A DNA stretch of 64,000 nucleotides. Source: Flavipsychrobacter stenotrophus (lineage in GTDB: Bacteria > Bacteroidota > Bacteroidia > Chitinophagales > Chitinophagaceae). The position numbers and the translations under genes are program-made. The notes below the pieces were generated by a model. The model was not told the origin of the DNA and ran no database searches. It saw nothing but the letters and a program-made list of their open reading frames with translations. The stretch is from contig NZ_PPSL01000001.1 of assembly GCF_002954265.1 (NCBI RefSeq), positions 248,001 to 312,000 of the forward strand. Direction: 5' to 3'. Shown here one piece after another: positions 26,306 through 34,515 of the stretch. Numbering within the stretch: the first letter of the stretch is position 1; each line of letters opens with the position of its first letter.

Positions 26306-26860
26306 CTAAAGTGCAGGCACGTAATACGGATGAATGAAGTAGTACACCAATACACCGGTGATGCTTACATACAACCACAGTGGCCAGGTATACTTTGCCA
26401 GCTTTTTATGTTTTTCATATTCGCCGGTCAGTGACCTGTAGGCGGTGAACAATGCGAATGGCAGTATGATAGTTGCCAGAGGGATATGAGTGATCAGGAT
26501 GAAGATGTATGCGTAGTACTTACCATCGTGCGGACCGCCATACTTAGTTTCTCCGGCCAGCAGGTGGTGGCCAACGTAAGACAGCAGGAACAATGAAGAC
26601 AAAATAATAGCCAGCAGCATAATGTTCTTATGAGCGGTATACTGTTTGTTCTTTACAGTGATCAGACCCAATATCAACAATACGGTAACGGTAGAGTTGA
26701 TCAGCGCATTGACCAAGGCAAACAGGTGAATATTAAAACCGAGGTCAAGGTCGAGTTTGTATTTTGATGTAATGGCCACCAATGCAAACACAGCAATAGA
26801 TGCGGTCCAGATAATGATCTGTGCTTTTTTGTCGTCTTTTTTTAAAACAGGGGTAAGCAT
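26306..26860 (-). CDS. DUF420 membrane protein (oxidase-associated, CtaM-like)
   Basis: The 184-residue protein has five or six hydrophobic helices. Family residues include the His-rich loop SYVGHHLLAGETKYGG near 95-110 and the ILITHIPLATIILPFALFTAYRSL helix near 120-145. DUF420 proteins are regularly encoded with caa3-type cytochrome oxidases, and the related CtaM is needed for oxidase maturation in Gram-positives. It is the last gene of the oxidase set, 121 bp after the SCO gene. Confidence 0.85.
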   Translation of the reverse strand: MLTPVLKKDDKKAQIIIWTASIAVFALVAITSKYKLDLDLGFNIHLFALVNALINSTVTVLLILGLITVKNKQYTAHKNIMLLAIILSSLFLLSYVGHHLLAGETKYGGPHDGKYYAYIFILITHIPLATIILPFALFTAYRSLTGEYEKHKKLAKYTWPLWLYVSITGVLVYYFIHPYYVPAL

Positions 26861-26981
26861 ATTAAACTAAGTTAAAAGTGAAAAGTTAAAACATAAAAGT
26901 ACCTGAGCCGATGTATATACGATAAAAGTGCTCACTGCTCAATTGCTTTTAACTTTACGCTTGCTTGTATTGGAATATTTT

Positions 26982-27701
26982 TTATTTTTTCTTCTTTCTA
27001 TCTTTTTCAAGTGTTAGTAGTACTATGTCGTCGGCACATTTGGTAACAGCGGTATCGTTAAGCCCATCATAGTAACCTCTTACGTAGCGGTTCTTATCAA
27101 GTAATATGAGCTTATCAGAATGAATGAAATCTTCTGCGCCACCATCGCCGGGACCTGTAGCAATACCCAGTTCTTTACGGGCGAATTCATAAATGGTCTT
27201 TTTATCACCCGTCAGGAACCACCAATGATCGGGGTTGGCATCATACCTGTCGGCATAGGCTCGTAGTACCTGGAAAGAGTCGTGCTCCGGCATTACAGTT
27301 ATAGAAATGAACTGTATATCATTGCTGAGATTAGTTTCTTTCTTAGGATCTTTTTTAAAGCCCATCTGCAGGGTACGCATGCTTTTGGACAACTTAGGGC
27401 AGGTAGCGCTGCACTCGGCGAAGAAGAAATTGATGACCACCATCTTCCCTTCCAAATCTTTATTCAGCGATACTTTTTCGCCTACCTGGTTGGTAAGTAC
27501 AAGGTCACCCACCTGGTGGTAAACAGTATCTAGTTTAGGCGGATCTCCGGCCAGTGTGTCTACCTTCTCTATAATGTAGTGTTTTGGCATCTTTATCTTG
27601 CCCTTAGAGAGTTTGCTCACTATAAGGTATAAAGAAAGCGGTAGCAAAAACGCTACCGCTATACCAATAAAGAATTTATTATTTGATCTTTTCTGAGTCA
27701 T
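26982..27701 (-). CDS. SCO1/SenC family copper chaperone
   Basis: SCO proteins deliver copper to the CuA centre of cytochrome oxidase subunit II. The 239-residue protein has one N-terminal membrane anchor (GIAVAFLLPLSLYLIVSKL), then a thioredoxin-like domain with the copper-binding CSATC motif near residue 94 and the metal-ligand His in EDFIHSDKLILL near 195. The start codon overlaps the subunit IV gene's stop by 1 bp, which supports translational coupling. The CuA subunit itself is not encoded in the window. Confidence 0.92.
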   Translation of the reverse strand: MTQKRSNNKFFIGIAVAFLLPLSLYLIVSKLSKGKIKMPKHYIIEKVDTLAGDPPKLDTVYHQVGDLVLTNQVGEKVSLNKDLEGKMVVINFFFAECSATCPKLSKSMRTLQMGFKKDPKKETNLSNDIQFISITVMPEHDSFQVLRAYADRYDANPDHWWFLTGDKKTIYEFARKELGIATGPGDGGAEDFIHSDKLILLDKNRYVRGYYDGLNDTAVTKCADDIVLLTLEKDRKKKK

Positions 27702-28144
27702 TATTTTGCTATCTGTTCAGTACCATGGTCACGTGCTTTGCTTGTGTCGTTCATGTGCAACCAGAAACTGCCATCGGCAAGGAATGCTATGATGAACCAT
27801 ACGAACAAAACGAGTGGTATCAATACCGTGACCATGAAGTTTTTCTTTTCATCGCCAAGGTGCATGAATACGTAAACAATAAAGCCCGCCTTAACCAATG
27901 TAAGACTCAGGTATACAAATGCAAGGATCTCCCGAGATACGCTGTGGCTTAACTGCATACCAATGAAAACTTCAACAATGGTGATGGCCAGCAAAACCCA
28001 GAAAACTTTCCATATCTTTTTTATCTGCGTTTTACTTTCTGTAGATTCTACATCAGAATGATGAGACATTACACCAGAGTAGAGCTTAGACTGGTCTCCC
28101 TCATAAAGTGCTTGTATGTTATCGTTATTAGCGTGTGATGACAT
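27701..28144 (-). CDS. Cytochrome c oxidase subunit IV family protein
   Basis: The 147-residue protein has a polar N-terminus and three helices starting at IWKVFWVLLAITIVEVFIGMQL. The segment LTLVKAGFIVYVFMHLGDEKK is the typical prokaryotic subunit IV motif, also seen in CyoD. It assists assembly of the oxidase core. It lies 35 bp after subunit III and overlaps the SCO gene by 1 bp. Confidence 0.85.
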   Translation of the reverse strand: MSSHANNDNIQALYEGDQSKLYSGVMSHHSDVESTESKTQIKKIWKVFWVLLAITIVEVFIGMQLSHSVSREILAFVYLSLTLVKAGFIVYVFMHLGDEKKNFMVTVLIPLVLFVWFIIAFLADGSFWLHMNDTSKARDHGTEQIAK

Positions 28145-28179
28145 TGTATAATTTTTTTAGGTTTTGAGTCAGTAAGAGA

Positions 28180-28941
28180 TTAAAGAAGGTAGAAGCAAGT
28201 GAATACGAATACCCAAACCAGATCTACAAAGTGCCAGTAAAGACCGATCTTTTCTACCATCTCGTAGTGACCGCGACGCTCATAAGTGCCGTTTACTGTA
28301 TTAACCAACATGAGTATGTTGAAGATAACACCGCTGGTTACGTGACCACCATGAAAACCTGTGATAGTAAAGAAATAGTTGAAGAAGTTGTGTGTAGACT
28401 GCATAGCTACCAATGGCTGTGTATGCAGCATATTGGCAACTTCCTTGTTCTCCATATTAAAGAACTGCTGGTATTCGTGTACTGGTGTGTTCACATTTGT
28501 AAATGTGCCCCATAGACCGCCGCACTCACCTGCAAGGTGTGTCCACTCCCAAGCCTGGCAACCCAGGAACGCAATACCACCGATAATGGTCCATAACAAC
28601 CATGTAGCCACGCTTTTCTTGTCGCCATAGTGACCGGCATGTACTGCCAGTACCATAGTTACAGAACTCATGATGAGTATGAAAGTCATCAGACTCACGA
28701 ATACCAACGGGAGGTTGTGCCCTTCGAGGAAGGGGAACGACTTGAATACAGTGTTTGCATCAGGCCATACGGCACTGAAGAAACGGGTAGTACCATACGA
28801 GATAAGGAAGGCTCCGAAAGTGAGGGCATCCGATAAGAGGAAGAACCACATCATCATTTTTCCGTAGCTGACGTTGAAAGGAGAACGACCTCCTCCCCAT
28901 AAATTTGGCTCCTGTGCTGTAGTAGCTGTAGCTTGCGACAT
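28180..28941 (-). CDS. Cytochrome c oxidase subunit III
   Basis: A 253-residue, 6-7 helix protein of the CtaE/CoxC family. Typical motifs are WFFLLSDALTFGAFLISYG in the first helix, GCQAWEWTHL, the FNYFFTITGFHGGHVTSGV helix and the closing YWHFVDLVWVFVFTCFYL. Subunit III stabilises proton uptake in the heme-copper core. A second, shorter subunit III homologue lies just upstream, an arrangement that is usual in this phylum. Confidence 0.9.
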   Translation of the reverse strand: MSQATATTAQEPNLWGGGRSPFNVSYGKMMMWFFLLSDALTFGAFLISYGTTRFFSAVWPDANTVFKSFPFLEGHNLPLVFVSLMTFILIMSSVTMVLAVHAGHYGDKKSVATWLLWTIIGGIAFLGCQAWEWTHLAGECGGLWGTFTNVNTPVHEYQQFFNMENKEVANMLHTQPLVAMQSTHNFFNYFFTITGFHGGHVTSGVIFNILMLVNTVNGTYERRGHYEMVEKIGLYWHFVDLVWVFVFTCFYLL

Positions 28942-28995
28942 AGACTTGTTTTATTATTTCAGTGTGTGAATTTGAGTGCGAAAATGCAAACAATT

Positions 28996-29616
28996 TTATT
29001 GATTTACCAGAAAGAATACAAATAAATATATCCATAATGCGTCAACGAAGTGCCAGTAACCACCGACGATCTCCAAACCTGTTGAATTATAGACCTTAAT
29101 TTGTGTTCTGAAAGAGCGTAAAAATGTGATGGCCAGCGCTACAATTCCACCTAAAATGTGGGCAATGTGCAGACCTGCAATGATGAACAAAAATGATTCA
29201 CTAGGGTTGCCATCTACGCGAACCGGCATTATTTCGTTGAGTGTTTGTCCGTTGATCCTCATGGGCTGGCCGAGGTGGTACAACTGGTAAAAGCCTAAAC
29301 ATTGCAATGCGCAGAATAAACAGCCCAATACCAAAGTGGTCAATAGGAGTGTTCTATAACGCGACATCTGCCTGTTTTTGAAGGCTTTAGTCCCCAGGAA
29401 AATGGTAATGCTGCTGAGGAAAATTACGATAGTTGAATACCAGAACACGGAAGGAAGCGTGAAATAACGCCAGTTTCCCTGAGATTCGCGTACCATATAG
29501 CCGCTGGTGAGCCCGGCAAACATCATGCTGATGCTACCCATGGCTACCCACAATGCGAATTTATGCGGATGTATCTTTCTGCCCTCGGTCTTGTTACTCT
29601 TTAAAATACCTTCCAT
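28996..29616 (-). CDS. Second cytochrome c oxidase subunit III-like protein
   Basis: The 206-residue protein has five helices. It shares the subunit III hallmarks GLHIAHILGGIVAL near residue 155 and GGYWHFVDALWIYLFVFF at the C-terminus, while its N-terminal helices are shorter and different (MGSISMMFAGLTSGYMVRE). It is encoded between heme O synthase (24 bp gap) and the longer subunit III. It may act as a distinct subunit rather than a spare copy. Confidence 0.88.
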   Translation of the reverse strand: MEGILKSNKTEGRKIHPHKFALWVAMGSISMMFAGLTSGYMVRESQGNWRYFTLPSVFWYSTIVIFLSSITIFLGTKAFKNRQMSRYRTLLLTTLVLGCLFCALQCLGFYQLYHLGQPMRINGQTLNEIMPVRVDGNPSESFLFIIAGLHIAHILGGIVALAITFLRSFRTQIKVYNSTGLEIVGGYWHFVDALWIYLFVFFLVNQ

Positions 29617-29640
29617 AACGCTGTTCTTTTCACTAAAATA

Positions 29641-30576
29641 TTATATCACATGTTTGTCGGCCAGTAAGGCTATCAGTATAACCGGTAGATATATGAACGA
29701 TGCAAACATTACTCTTCTTGCTGACTTATGATCATTGGCCCTGAAAAACATAACAGATGCTACAAAGAACATAATACCACATGCCATACACACGTACATG
29801 CCAATATTGTCTGTAAGTCCTATCATTCTGGGCACTACTGATAAAGGGATGAGCACCAGGCTATAGAACATACATTGCAAACCTGTAAAACGTGTTTCTT
29901 TTTCACGTGTAGGGAGCATTTTCATGCCTGCGCGGCTGTAATCGTCGAACGCTACATAGGCGATAGCCCAGAAATGCGGGAACTGCCAGAAAAACTGGAA
30001 TAAGAATAAAACCCAGCCGCCTAAGCCAAGCACGCCGGTAAGTGTGCCAGTAGCAGCCACCCAGCCTATAAGGGGTGGTAATGCACCCGGTATAGCGCCT
30101 ATAAGCACGGCAACCGGATGTATTTTCTTCATTGGTGTGTAGGCGAACGCGTACAGCAATAAAGAGAAGAAGCTAAGCCCTGCAGCAAGAATATTGAAGT
30201 AGTAACCCAGCAAAATTGCACCACCAAGACCTGTAACCGCGGCAAATACCCAGGCTTCGGGTTGGTCCATGCGGCCCTCCGGCATAGGGCGGTTTTTGGT
30301 ACGGTTCATTAGCTTGTCGCTATCGCGCTCCAGGATCTGGTTAATGGTATTAGCGCCACCGGTAACCATCATGCCCCCGATAAACAGGGTAATAGCGTTC
30401 TGCCACATGGTCATATCACTCCATGAAAAAGTAATGTTGGGAGCCATTAGATAGCCTATAACGCTGCTGAATACCACCATGCCACTGAGATTTGGCTTCA
30501 GTAGTTGGCTGTAGTCCTTAGCACGGCCTGCTGCCGTTATATGCCACTTTGCTTTGATAGACTGTTCTCGCAACAT
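29641..30576 (-). CDS. ctaB: Heme O synthase (protoheme IX farnesyltransferase)
   Basis: The enzyme adds a farnesyl group to heme B to make heme O for the oxidase. The 311-residue protein has about nine helices and the UbiA-family Asp-rich site in ANTINQILERDSDKLMNRTKNRPMPEG near residue 80, where the conserved N-x3-D-x2-D-type pattern is partly altered but the R-T-x-x-R-P segment is intact. A second acidic site, YVAFDDYSRAGMKM, is near 200. It is the first of five or six minus-strand oxidase genes. Heme A synthase and subunits I/II are not present here. Confidence 0.92.
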   Translation of the reverse strand: MLREQSIKAKWHITAAGRAKDYSQLLKPNLSGMVVFSSVIGYLMAPNITFSWSDMTMWQNAITLFIGGMMVTGGANTINQILERDSDKLMNRTKNRPMPEGRMDQPEAWVFAAVTGLGGAILLGYYFNILAAGLSFFSLLLYAFAYTPMKKIHPVAVLIGAIPGALPPLIGWVAATGTLTGVLGLGGWVLFLFQFFWQFPHFWAIAYVAFDDYSRAGMKMLPTREKETRFTGLQCMFYSLVLIPLSVVPRMIGLTDNIGMYVCMACGIMFFVASVMFFRANDHKSARRVMFASFIYLPVILIALLADKHVI

Positions 30577-30613
30577 TAATTACCTGGGGAAATATCTTTT
30601 TGATTACAGGTCG

Positions 30614-30621
30614 CAAAACTA
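30614..30621 (-). promoter_or_regulatory. -7 box (TAGTTTTG) ahead of ctaB
   Basis: On the minus strand TAGTTTTG fits TAnnTTTG and lies 37 bp before the ctaB ATG. It implies that the oxidase tail genes have their own promoter. The -33 element is weak. Confidence 0.45.
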
Positions 30622-30694
30622 CGACATTTTATGATTTCATTAAGGAGTAATAAAAATTTCTAAAACAAGTATTTGATTTGGCTATATTGCCCAC

Positions 30695-32011
30695 CTAAAT
30701 AGATTCGTTTTTGCTGAATCGCTCAATAGCTAATGCAGCCTGATAGTAAGACTTTTCATAGACGATCGACTCTATGAACTGATAGTCTTTAATGCACTTA
30801 TGAGTGTCTTCCTGATTACCGTAAAACAAGTGAACACGATTGATCTTCGGCAGGATATCTACCGTCCATTCGTCACCTCTGGCTAAACTTACTTTCTTTA
30901 TTTCCTTATTTAAGGTGTTTGACGCGTGTTTATATCCGATCATTTCACTCGCAGCTTTTGCTACTTCTGTCCTTGTTGTTGCTCTGCTCTTTTTAATAGC
31001 AGAGACAAGATCTTGCGGTGTAGTGTAATTTGTAACTAATGGTGATGTGAACTTCCAGTTAGGGAACCCGATATGGTCTTTTACCACAACTACCGGAGTA
31101 CCAGCCATCATACTTTCAAAATTAGCTTTATTAGCTCCTTCGCGCCTTGAGGCCAGCACATGACAGTAAGAAGCATTTAGGATCTCATTTATTTGAGTTT
31201 GTTTAATTTCTATAAAAATATCAGCTTTATCAAACAAGCCATACTTTTTTAGCAGTGCTTCCATCCATTCTCTTTTGTACCCCACATGACTGGAGGCCGC
31301 AATAGCAAACCTCAGATCACCAATCCAGTATTTGCTTAAAGCAGCCAATAAGAAGGGATATCGCTTTACGGGTATGAAATTAGAAATGATACAAAAATCA
31401 TATTTCTTCTCAATAGATTCGTCCGGATAAAAATTTTCTATATTTACCCAGTCGCCCGCGGTAAGTGGAACCGGTTTGAAACCATGGGCAATATGAATGT
31501 TCTTCTCCCTGATACTTAATGATTGCACGAAAATCTCTGACTTTAATGGCAGAAAAGCACTATACATTTGGTACGGGCTTTCGGCACTAGGCTCTATCAC
31601 CAAGTGGTATTTTTCCTGTAGTTTATCCATATCAAACAAAAAAGGTAGGGCGTTTATTATCTCGGTATATTTTACCATAATAATGCCTTTTTCTTTAACT
31701 GATATCCATGGTTTAATGCAAAGGATATTTGCTCTCAGAAATTTTTTCCCTGATTCGTTATTAAAGCGTTTGATCACATCTTTTCGAAAAGGTTCCGCCA
31801 GGCTGCAATCTTCGGGGGTATATTTGTTTTTTAAATTTCGGTAGAGTATGCGGCTAACAATGCCCGAAATGTGAGATTCAAGGTGTTCTGTGTTTGCTGC
31901 AAATCCAAAACAGGTAGCATAGTTTTTCCTGAAGTAATTTTTTACAAAGTGTAACGTAAAATAAACAGTTATAAGGTCTCGCTTAAATTTTATTAGTTGA
32001 GGATTAGTCAT
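30695..32011 (-). CDS. GT4-type glycosyltransferase
   Basis: The start is set at the ATG at 32011 (MTNPQLIKFKRDL), because the preceding residues are not protein-like; this gives 438 residues. The C-terminal half matches a GT-B glycosyl transferase 1 domain: FCIISNFIPVKRYPFLLAAL, then ASYCHVLASRREGANKANFESMMAGTPVVVV, which holds the E-x7-E-like donor-site motif. The N-terminal half is divergent. It would transfer a sugar to a cell-surface acceptor. It stands alone between the oxidase genes and a pair of secreted proteins. A surface glycan role is likely; donor and acceptor are unknown. Confidence 0.78.
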   Translation of the reverse strand: MTNPQLIKFKRDLITVYFTLHFVKNYFRKNYATCFGFAANTEHLESHISGIVSRILYRNLKNKYTPEDCSLAEPFRKDVIKRFNNESGKKFLRANILCIKPWISVKEKGIIMVKYTEIINALPFLFDMDKLQEKYHLVIEPSAESPYQMYSAFLPLKSEIFVQSLSIREKNIHIAHGFKPVPLTAGDWVNIENFYPDESIEKKYDFCIISNFIPVKRYPFLLAALSKYWIGDLRFAIAASSHVGYKREWMEALLKKYGLFDKADIFIEIKQTQINEILNASYCHVLASRREGANKANFESMMAGTPVVVVKDHIGFPNWKFTSPLVTNYTTPQDLVSAIKKSRATTRTEVAKAASEMIGYKHASNTLNKEIKKVSLARGDEWTVDILPKINRVHLFYGNQEDTHKCIKDYQFIESIVYEKSYYQAALAIERFSKNESI

Positions 32012-32253
32012 AATCAATAGTATCGAATTAAAGCTGTTGGGTAAAACTACCACTTTTTATTATTTCAGTTGGTGGTATACCATGGTGATTCCATTAATTA
32101 TCCACATACGAGCAAAACTATTGTGTGGGAACAATGGGATAATGTGCTAATGTTGGAATATTTATATTGTTTTGGGATTTTGTGTACTGTTTGACAGTCC
32201 CGGTTTTACTCGTTATTAAATTGCTTTGGCACTATTTTCCTGAACAACGTTTT

Positions 32254-33375
32254 ATGAAGACACTTTTCCTTTCGTTTTTCCTATTGCCCGCCTTCTGTAA
32301 TGTTCGTGCCGATGATTACCTTATGAAGGGCAACATTGGGAAGTACCCTGTGGTTTTTGATCTGTTTATGAGTGGCAACCAGATAGAGGCGACCTATTTC
32401 TACACTTCTACCTGCATAGACATAGTACTGAAGGGAGAACGCACAGACAATGGGGTAGTGCTCTACGCCTGCCACTATAACGGGAACATAGAGGATACTA
32501 CAGAGACGTGGCAACTCACGGAAAATGCCAACAAAAGCTGGACGGGTAAATGGATAGGTAAGAGAGGTAAAGCGTATGATGTGGTGTTGGCGCCGATAGA
32601 TGTTAATACTATCAGACATCCATATGCTCAATTGCCAATTGTAAAAGAATTTAAAGAAGGAGATGCCTATAATTACGTAAGATCTTCAATGCTGCAGGTT
32701 GTTAAGGATACTGCTATAGCCCAATACGGTAAATACTCATTGAGAGACTACCATTTGAAGAATGCAAGGATAGAGATGTTTGAAATAGTGGGGGGCATGG
32801 ATAAGACGCTTGCAGCTAAGATAAACAGCCGCTTGCTGAACAAGTTTGTAGAACATGCGTGGAATTACTATGGTTGTACCGGCAATGATACTCCTGCTTA
32901 CAATTATACGATCTATCCACCATACATCACCGACAATATATTGAGTGTTAACATCACTGCTGATTATTATTGTAATCAGGCTGCGCACCCCGACTTTACA
33001 CAGGATCCGGTAACAATAGACATGAAAACGGGCAATGAACTGGTTCTGGAAGATATTCTCAGTCTCACTGCTACAGTGGTGTCGGTTGACCATGAGGGGA
33101 AGTGGAGCGACTACAGGGCTGAAATTTACGGACCAAGGCTTTTGGCGTTAATGCAGAAGTTACATCCTCATCAAATGTCTCTCATAAATGAATGTGGCTA
33201 TGGTACAGTCGATCCGTGGAGGTATCCGACCTGGTACGTAACTGAAAAGGGACTTTATATATCACCTTCTTTTCCGCATGTGATGAGCAATTGCTTGCTT
33301 CCTGATTGGTCTTACATATCATTTGAAGAGCTCAAAAAACATAAGAATCCTAAAAAGCATATAACACTACCTTAA
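32254..33375 (+). CDS. Secreted hypothetical protein, paralogue A of a tandem pair
   Basis: The start at 32254 gives a clean signal peptide (MKTLFLSFFLLPAFCNVRA); earlier in-frame starts give none. The 373-residue protein begins DDYLMKGNIGKYPVVFDLFMSG after cleavage and has conserved blocks TYFYTSTCIDI, NKSWTGKWIGKRGK, VLAPIDVNTIRHPYA and NILSVNITADYYC. The C-terminal part (EDILSLTATVV onward) resembles the DUF3298/RsiV-like fold often found after DUF4163, which is only suggestive. Its neighbour 5 bp downstream is a clear paralogue, so this is a recent tandem duplication. Function unknown. Confidence 0.7.
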   Translation: MKTLFLSFFLLPAFCNVRADDYLMKGNIGKYPVVFDLFMSGNQIEATYFYTSTCIDIVLKGERTDNGVVLYACHYNGNIEDTTETWQLTENANKSWTGKWIGKRGKAYDVVLAPIDVNTIRHPYAQLPIVKEFKEGDAYNYVRSSMLQVVKDTAIAQYGKYSLRDYHLKNARIEMFEIVGGMDKTLAAKINSRLLNKFVEHAWNYYGCTGNDTPAYNYTIYPPYITDNILSVNITADYYCNQAAHPDFTQDPVTIDMKTGNELVLEDILSLTATVVSVDHEGKWSDYRAEIYGPRLLALMQKLHPHQMSLINECGYGTVDPWRYPTWYVTEKGLYISPSFPHVMSNCLLPDWSYISFEELKKHKNPKKHITLP

Positions 33376-33380
33376 GTATC

Positions 33381-34514
33381 ATGAAGCAATTATTTTTATT
33401 ATCTGTTGCCGTTTTGACGATCAATACTGTAAAAGCACAGGACTATTTGCTTAAAGGCACATTGGGCAGATCCACCGTAGTAGTAGACCTTATTGTGTCT
33501 GGTGGTGACGCGGAGGTCACCTATTTTTATTCCACCACGTGCACTGATATTACGCTCAGGGGATTAAAGACCAGTGGTGGTATAGCAGTGTATGCAACAC
33601 ACCGCAGTTTTTTAGTAGGCAAAAACTACGATACGTCTGAAAGTATAATACTGAAGCAAAACCCAGACAAAAGCTGGACTGGCACCTGGGCAGATAAAAA
33701 GGGCAAAAAGCAGCCTATGTTATTGGCCCCCTTAGATGTAGCGACCATAAAACATCCATTTGCCGACCTGCCAGTAGTGAGGCAATTTAAAGCGACAGAA
33801 CCCTACGAATTTGTAAGGTCATATATGCTGCCTGTAGACAGGGATGCCAACCCAACCAATAAAGGGAAACTCAAGTTCAAATACATAAAGCTTAGAGGCA
33901 CGTCGGTGAAGTTATTGTTCCTGACAGAGGGCTTGGAGAGTGCTATGATGGCTAAGGTCAATAATATGATGATCAATAAGTTTATAGAGTTTGCCTGTAG
34001 TTATTGTTCCTGTGCAGCCAACATAGGTGCACCCTCTTATGAGTACAATATAGAAAATCTCTACCTCTCCGAGAATATACTGAGTGTATACGTCACCTTC
34101 CAATATTTCTGCAAGGGAGAGCCACATGCCGATGGGGGAGAGGAGCCTATTAATATAGACCTGAAAACAGGAGAAGAGCTGGAGTTGGAAGACCTGTTAT
34201 ATCTGAGTAAAGTGGCAGTGCCTGAGCCTGGCTCTGCTAAGTGGTTTGCTTACAGGGAGAAGGTTTATGCCCCGCAACTGGTAGCACTGCTACAGGGCCT
34301 ACACCCTAAACAAATGGCTTACAAGGAAGACTGCAACTACAACGGTGTGAAGCTATGGGTAAACCCTGAATGGTATATCAACGATAAGGGACTTTACATA
34401 TCGCCGGTATTCCCGCGCGAAATAGCGCCGTGCCGTAACCCTGAATGGTCGTTTGTTCCTTTTAAAGTAGTGAATGAGCGTAAGAACCCCGGGAAGAAAA
34501 TAGTATTGCCGTAA
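33381..34514 (+). CDS. Secreted hypothetical protein, paralogue B of a tandem pair
   Basis: The 377-residue protein has a signal peptide ending VKAQ and aligns with the preceding one over its whole length: DYLLKGTLGRSTVVVDLIVSG, TYFYSTTCTDITLRG, DKSWTGTWADKKGK, LLAPLDVATIKHPFADLPVV, ENILSVYVTFQYFC and GLYISPVFP. Both keep the Cys in TYFY(S/T)(S/T)TC. It starts 5 bp after the first gene, so the two are co-transcribed. It ends 1 bp from the stop of the convergent Nramp gene. Neither has a known domain that I can name with confidence. Confidence 0.7.
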   Translation: MKQLFLLSVAVLTINTVKAQDYLLKGTLGRSTVVVDLIVSGGDAEVTYFYSTTCTDITLRGLKTSGGIAVYATHRSFLVGKNYDTSESIILKQNPDKSWTGTWADKKGKKQPMLLAPLDVATIKHPFADLPVVRQFKATEPYEFVRSYMLPVDRDANPTNKGKLKFKYIKLRGTSVKLLFLTEGLESAMMAKVNNMMINKFIEFACSYCSCAANIGAPSYEYNIENLYLSENILSVYVTFQYFCKGEPHADGGEEPINIDLKTGEELELEDLLYLSKVAVPEPGSAKWFAYREKVYAPQLVALLQGLHPKQMAYKEDCNYNGVKLWVNPEWYINDKGLYISPVFPREIAPCRNPEWSFVPFKVVNERKNPGKKIVLP

Positions 34515-34515
34515 C

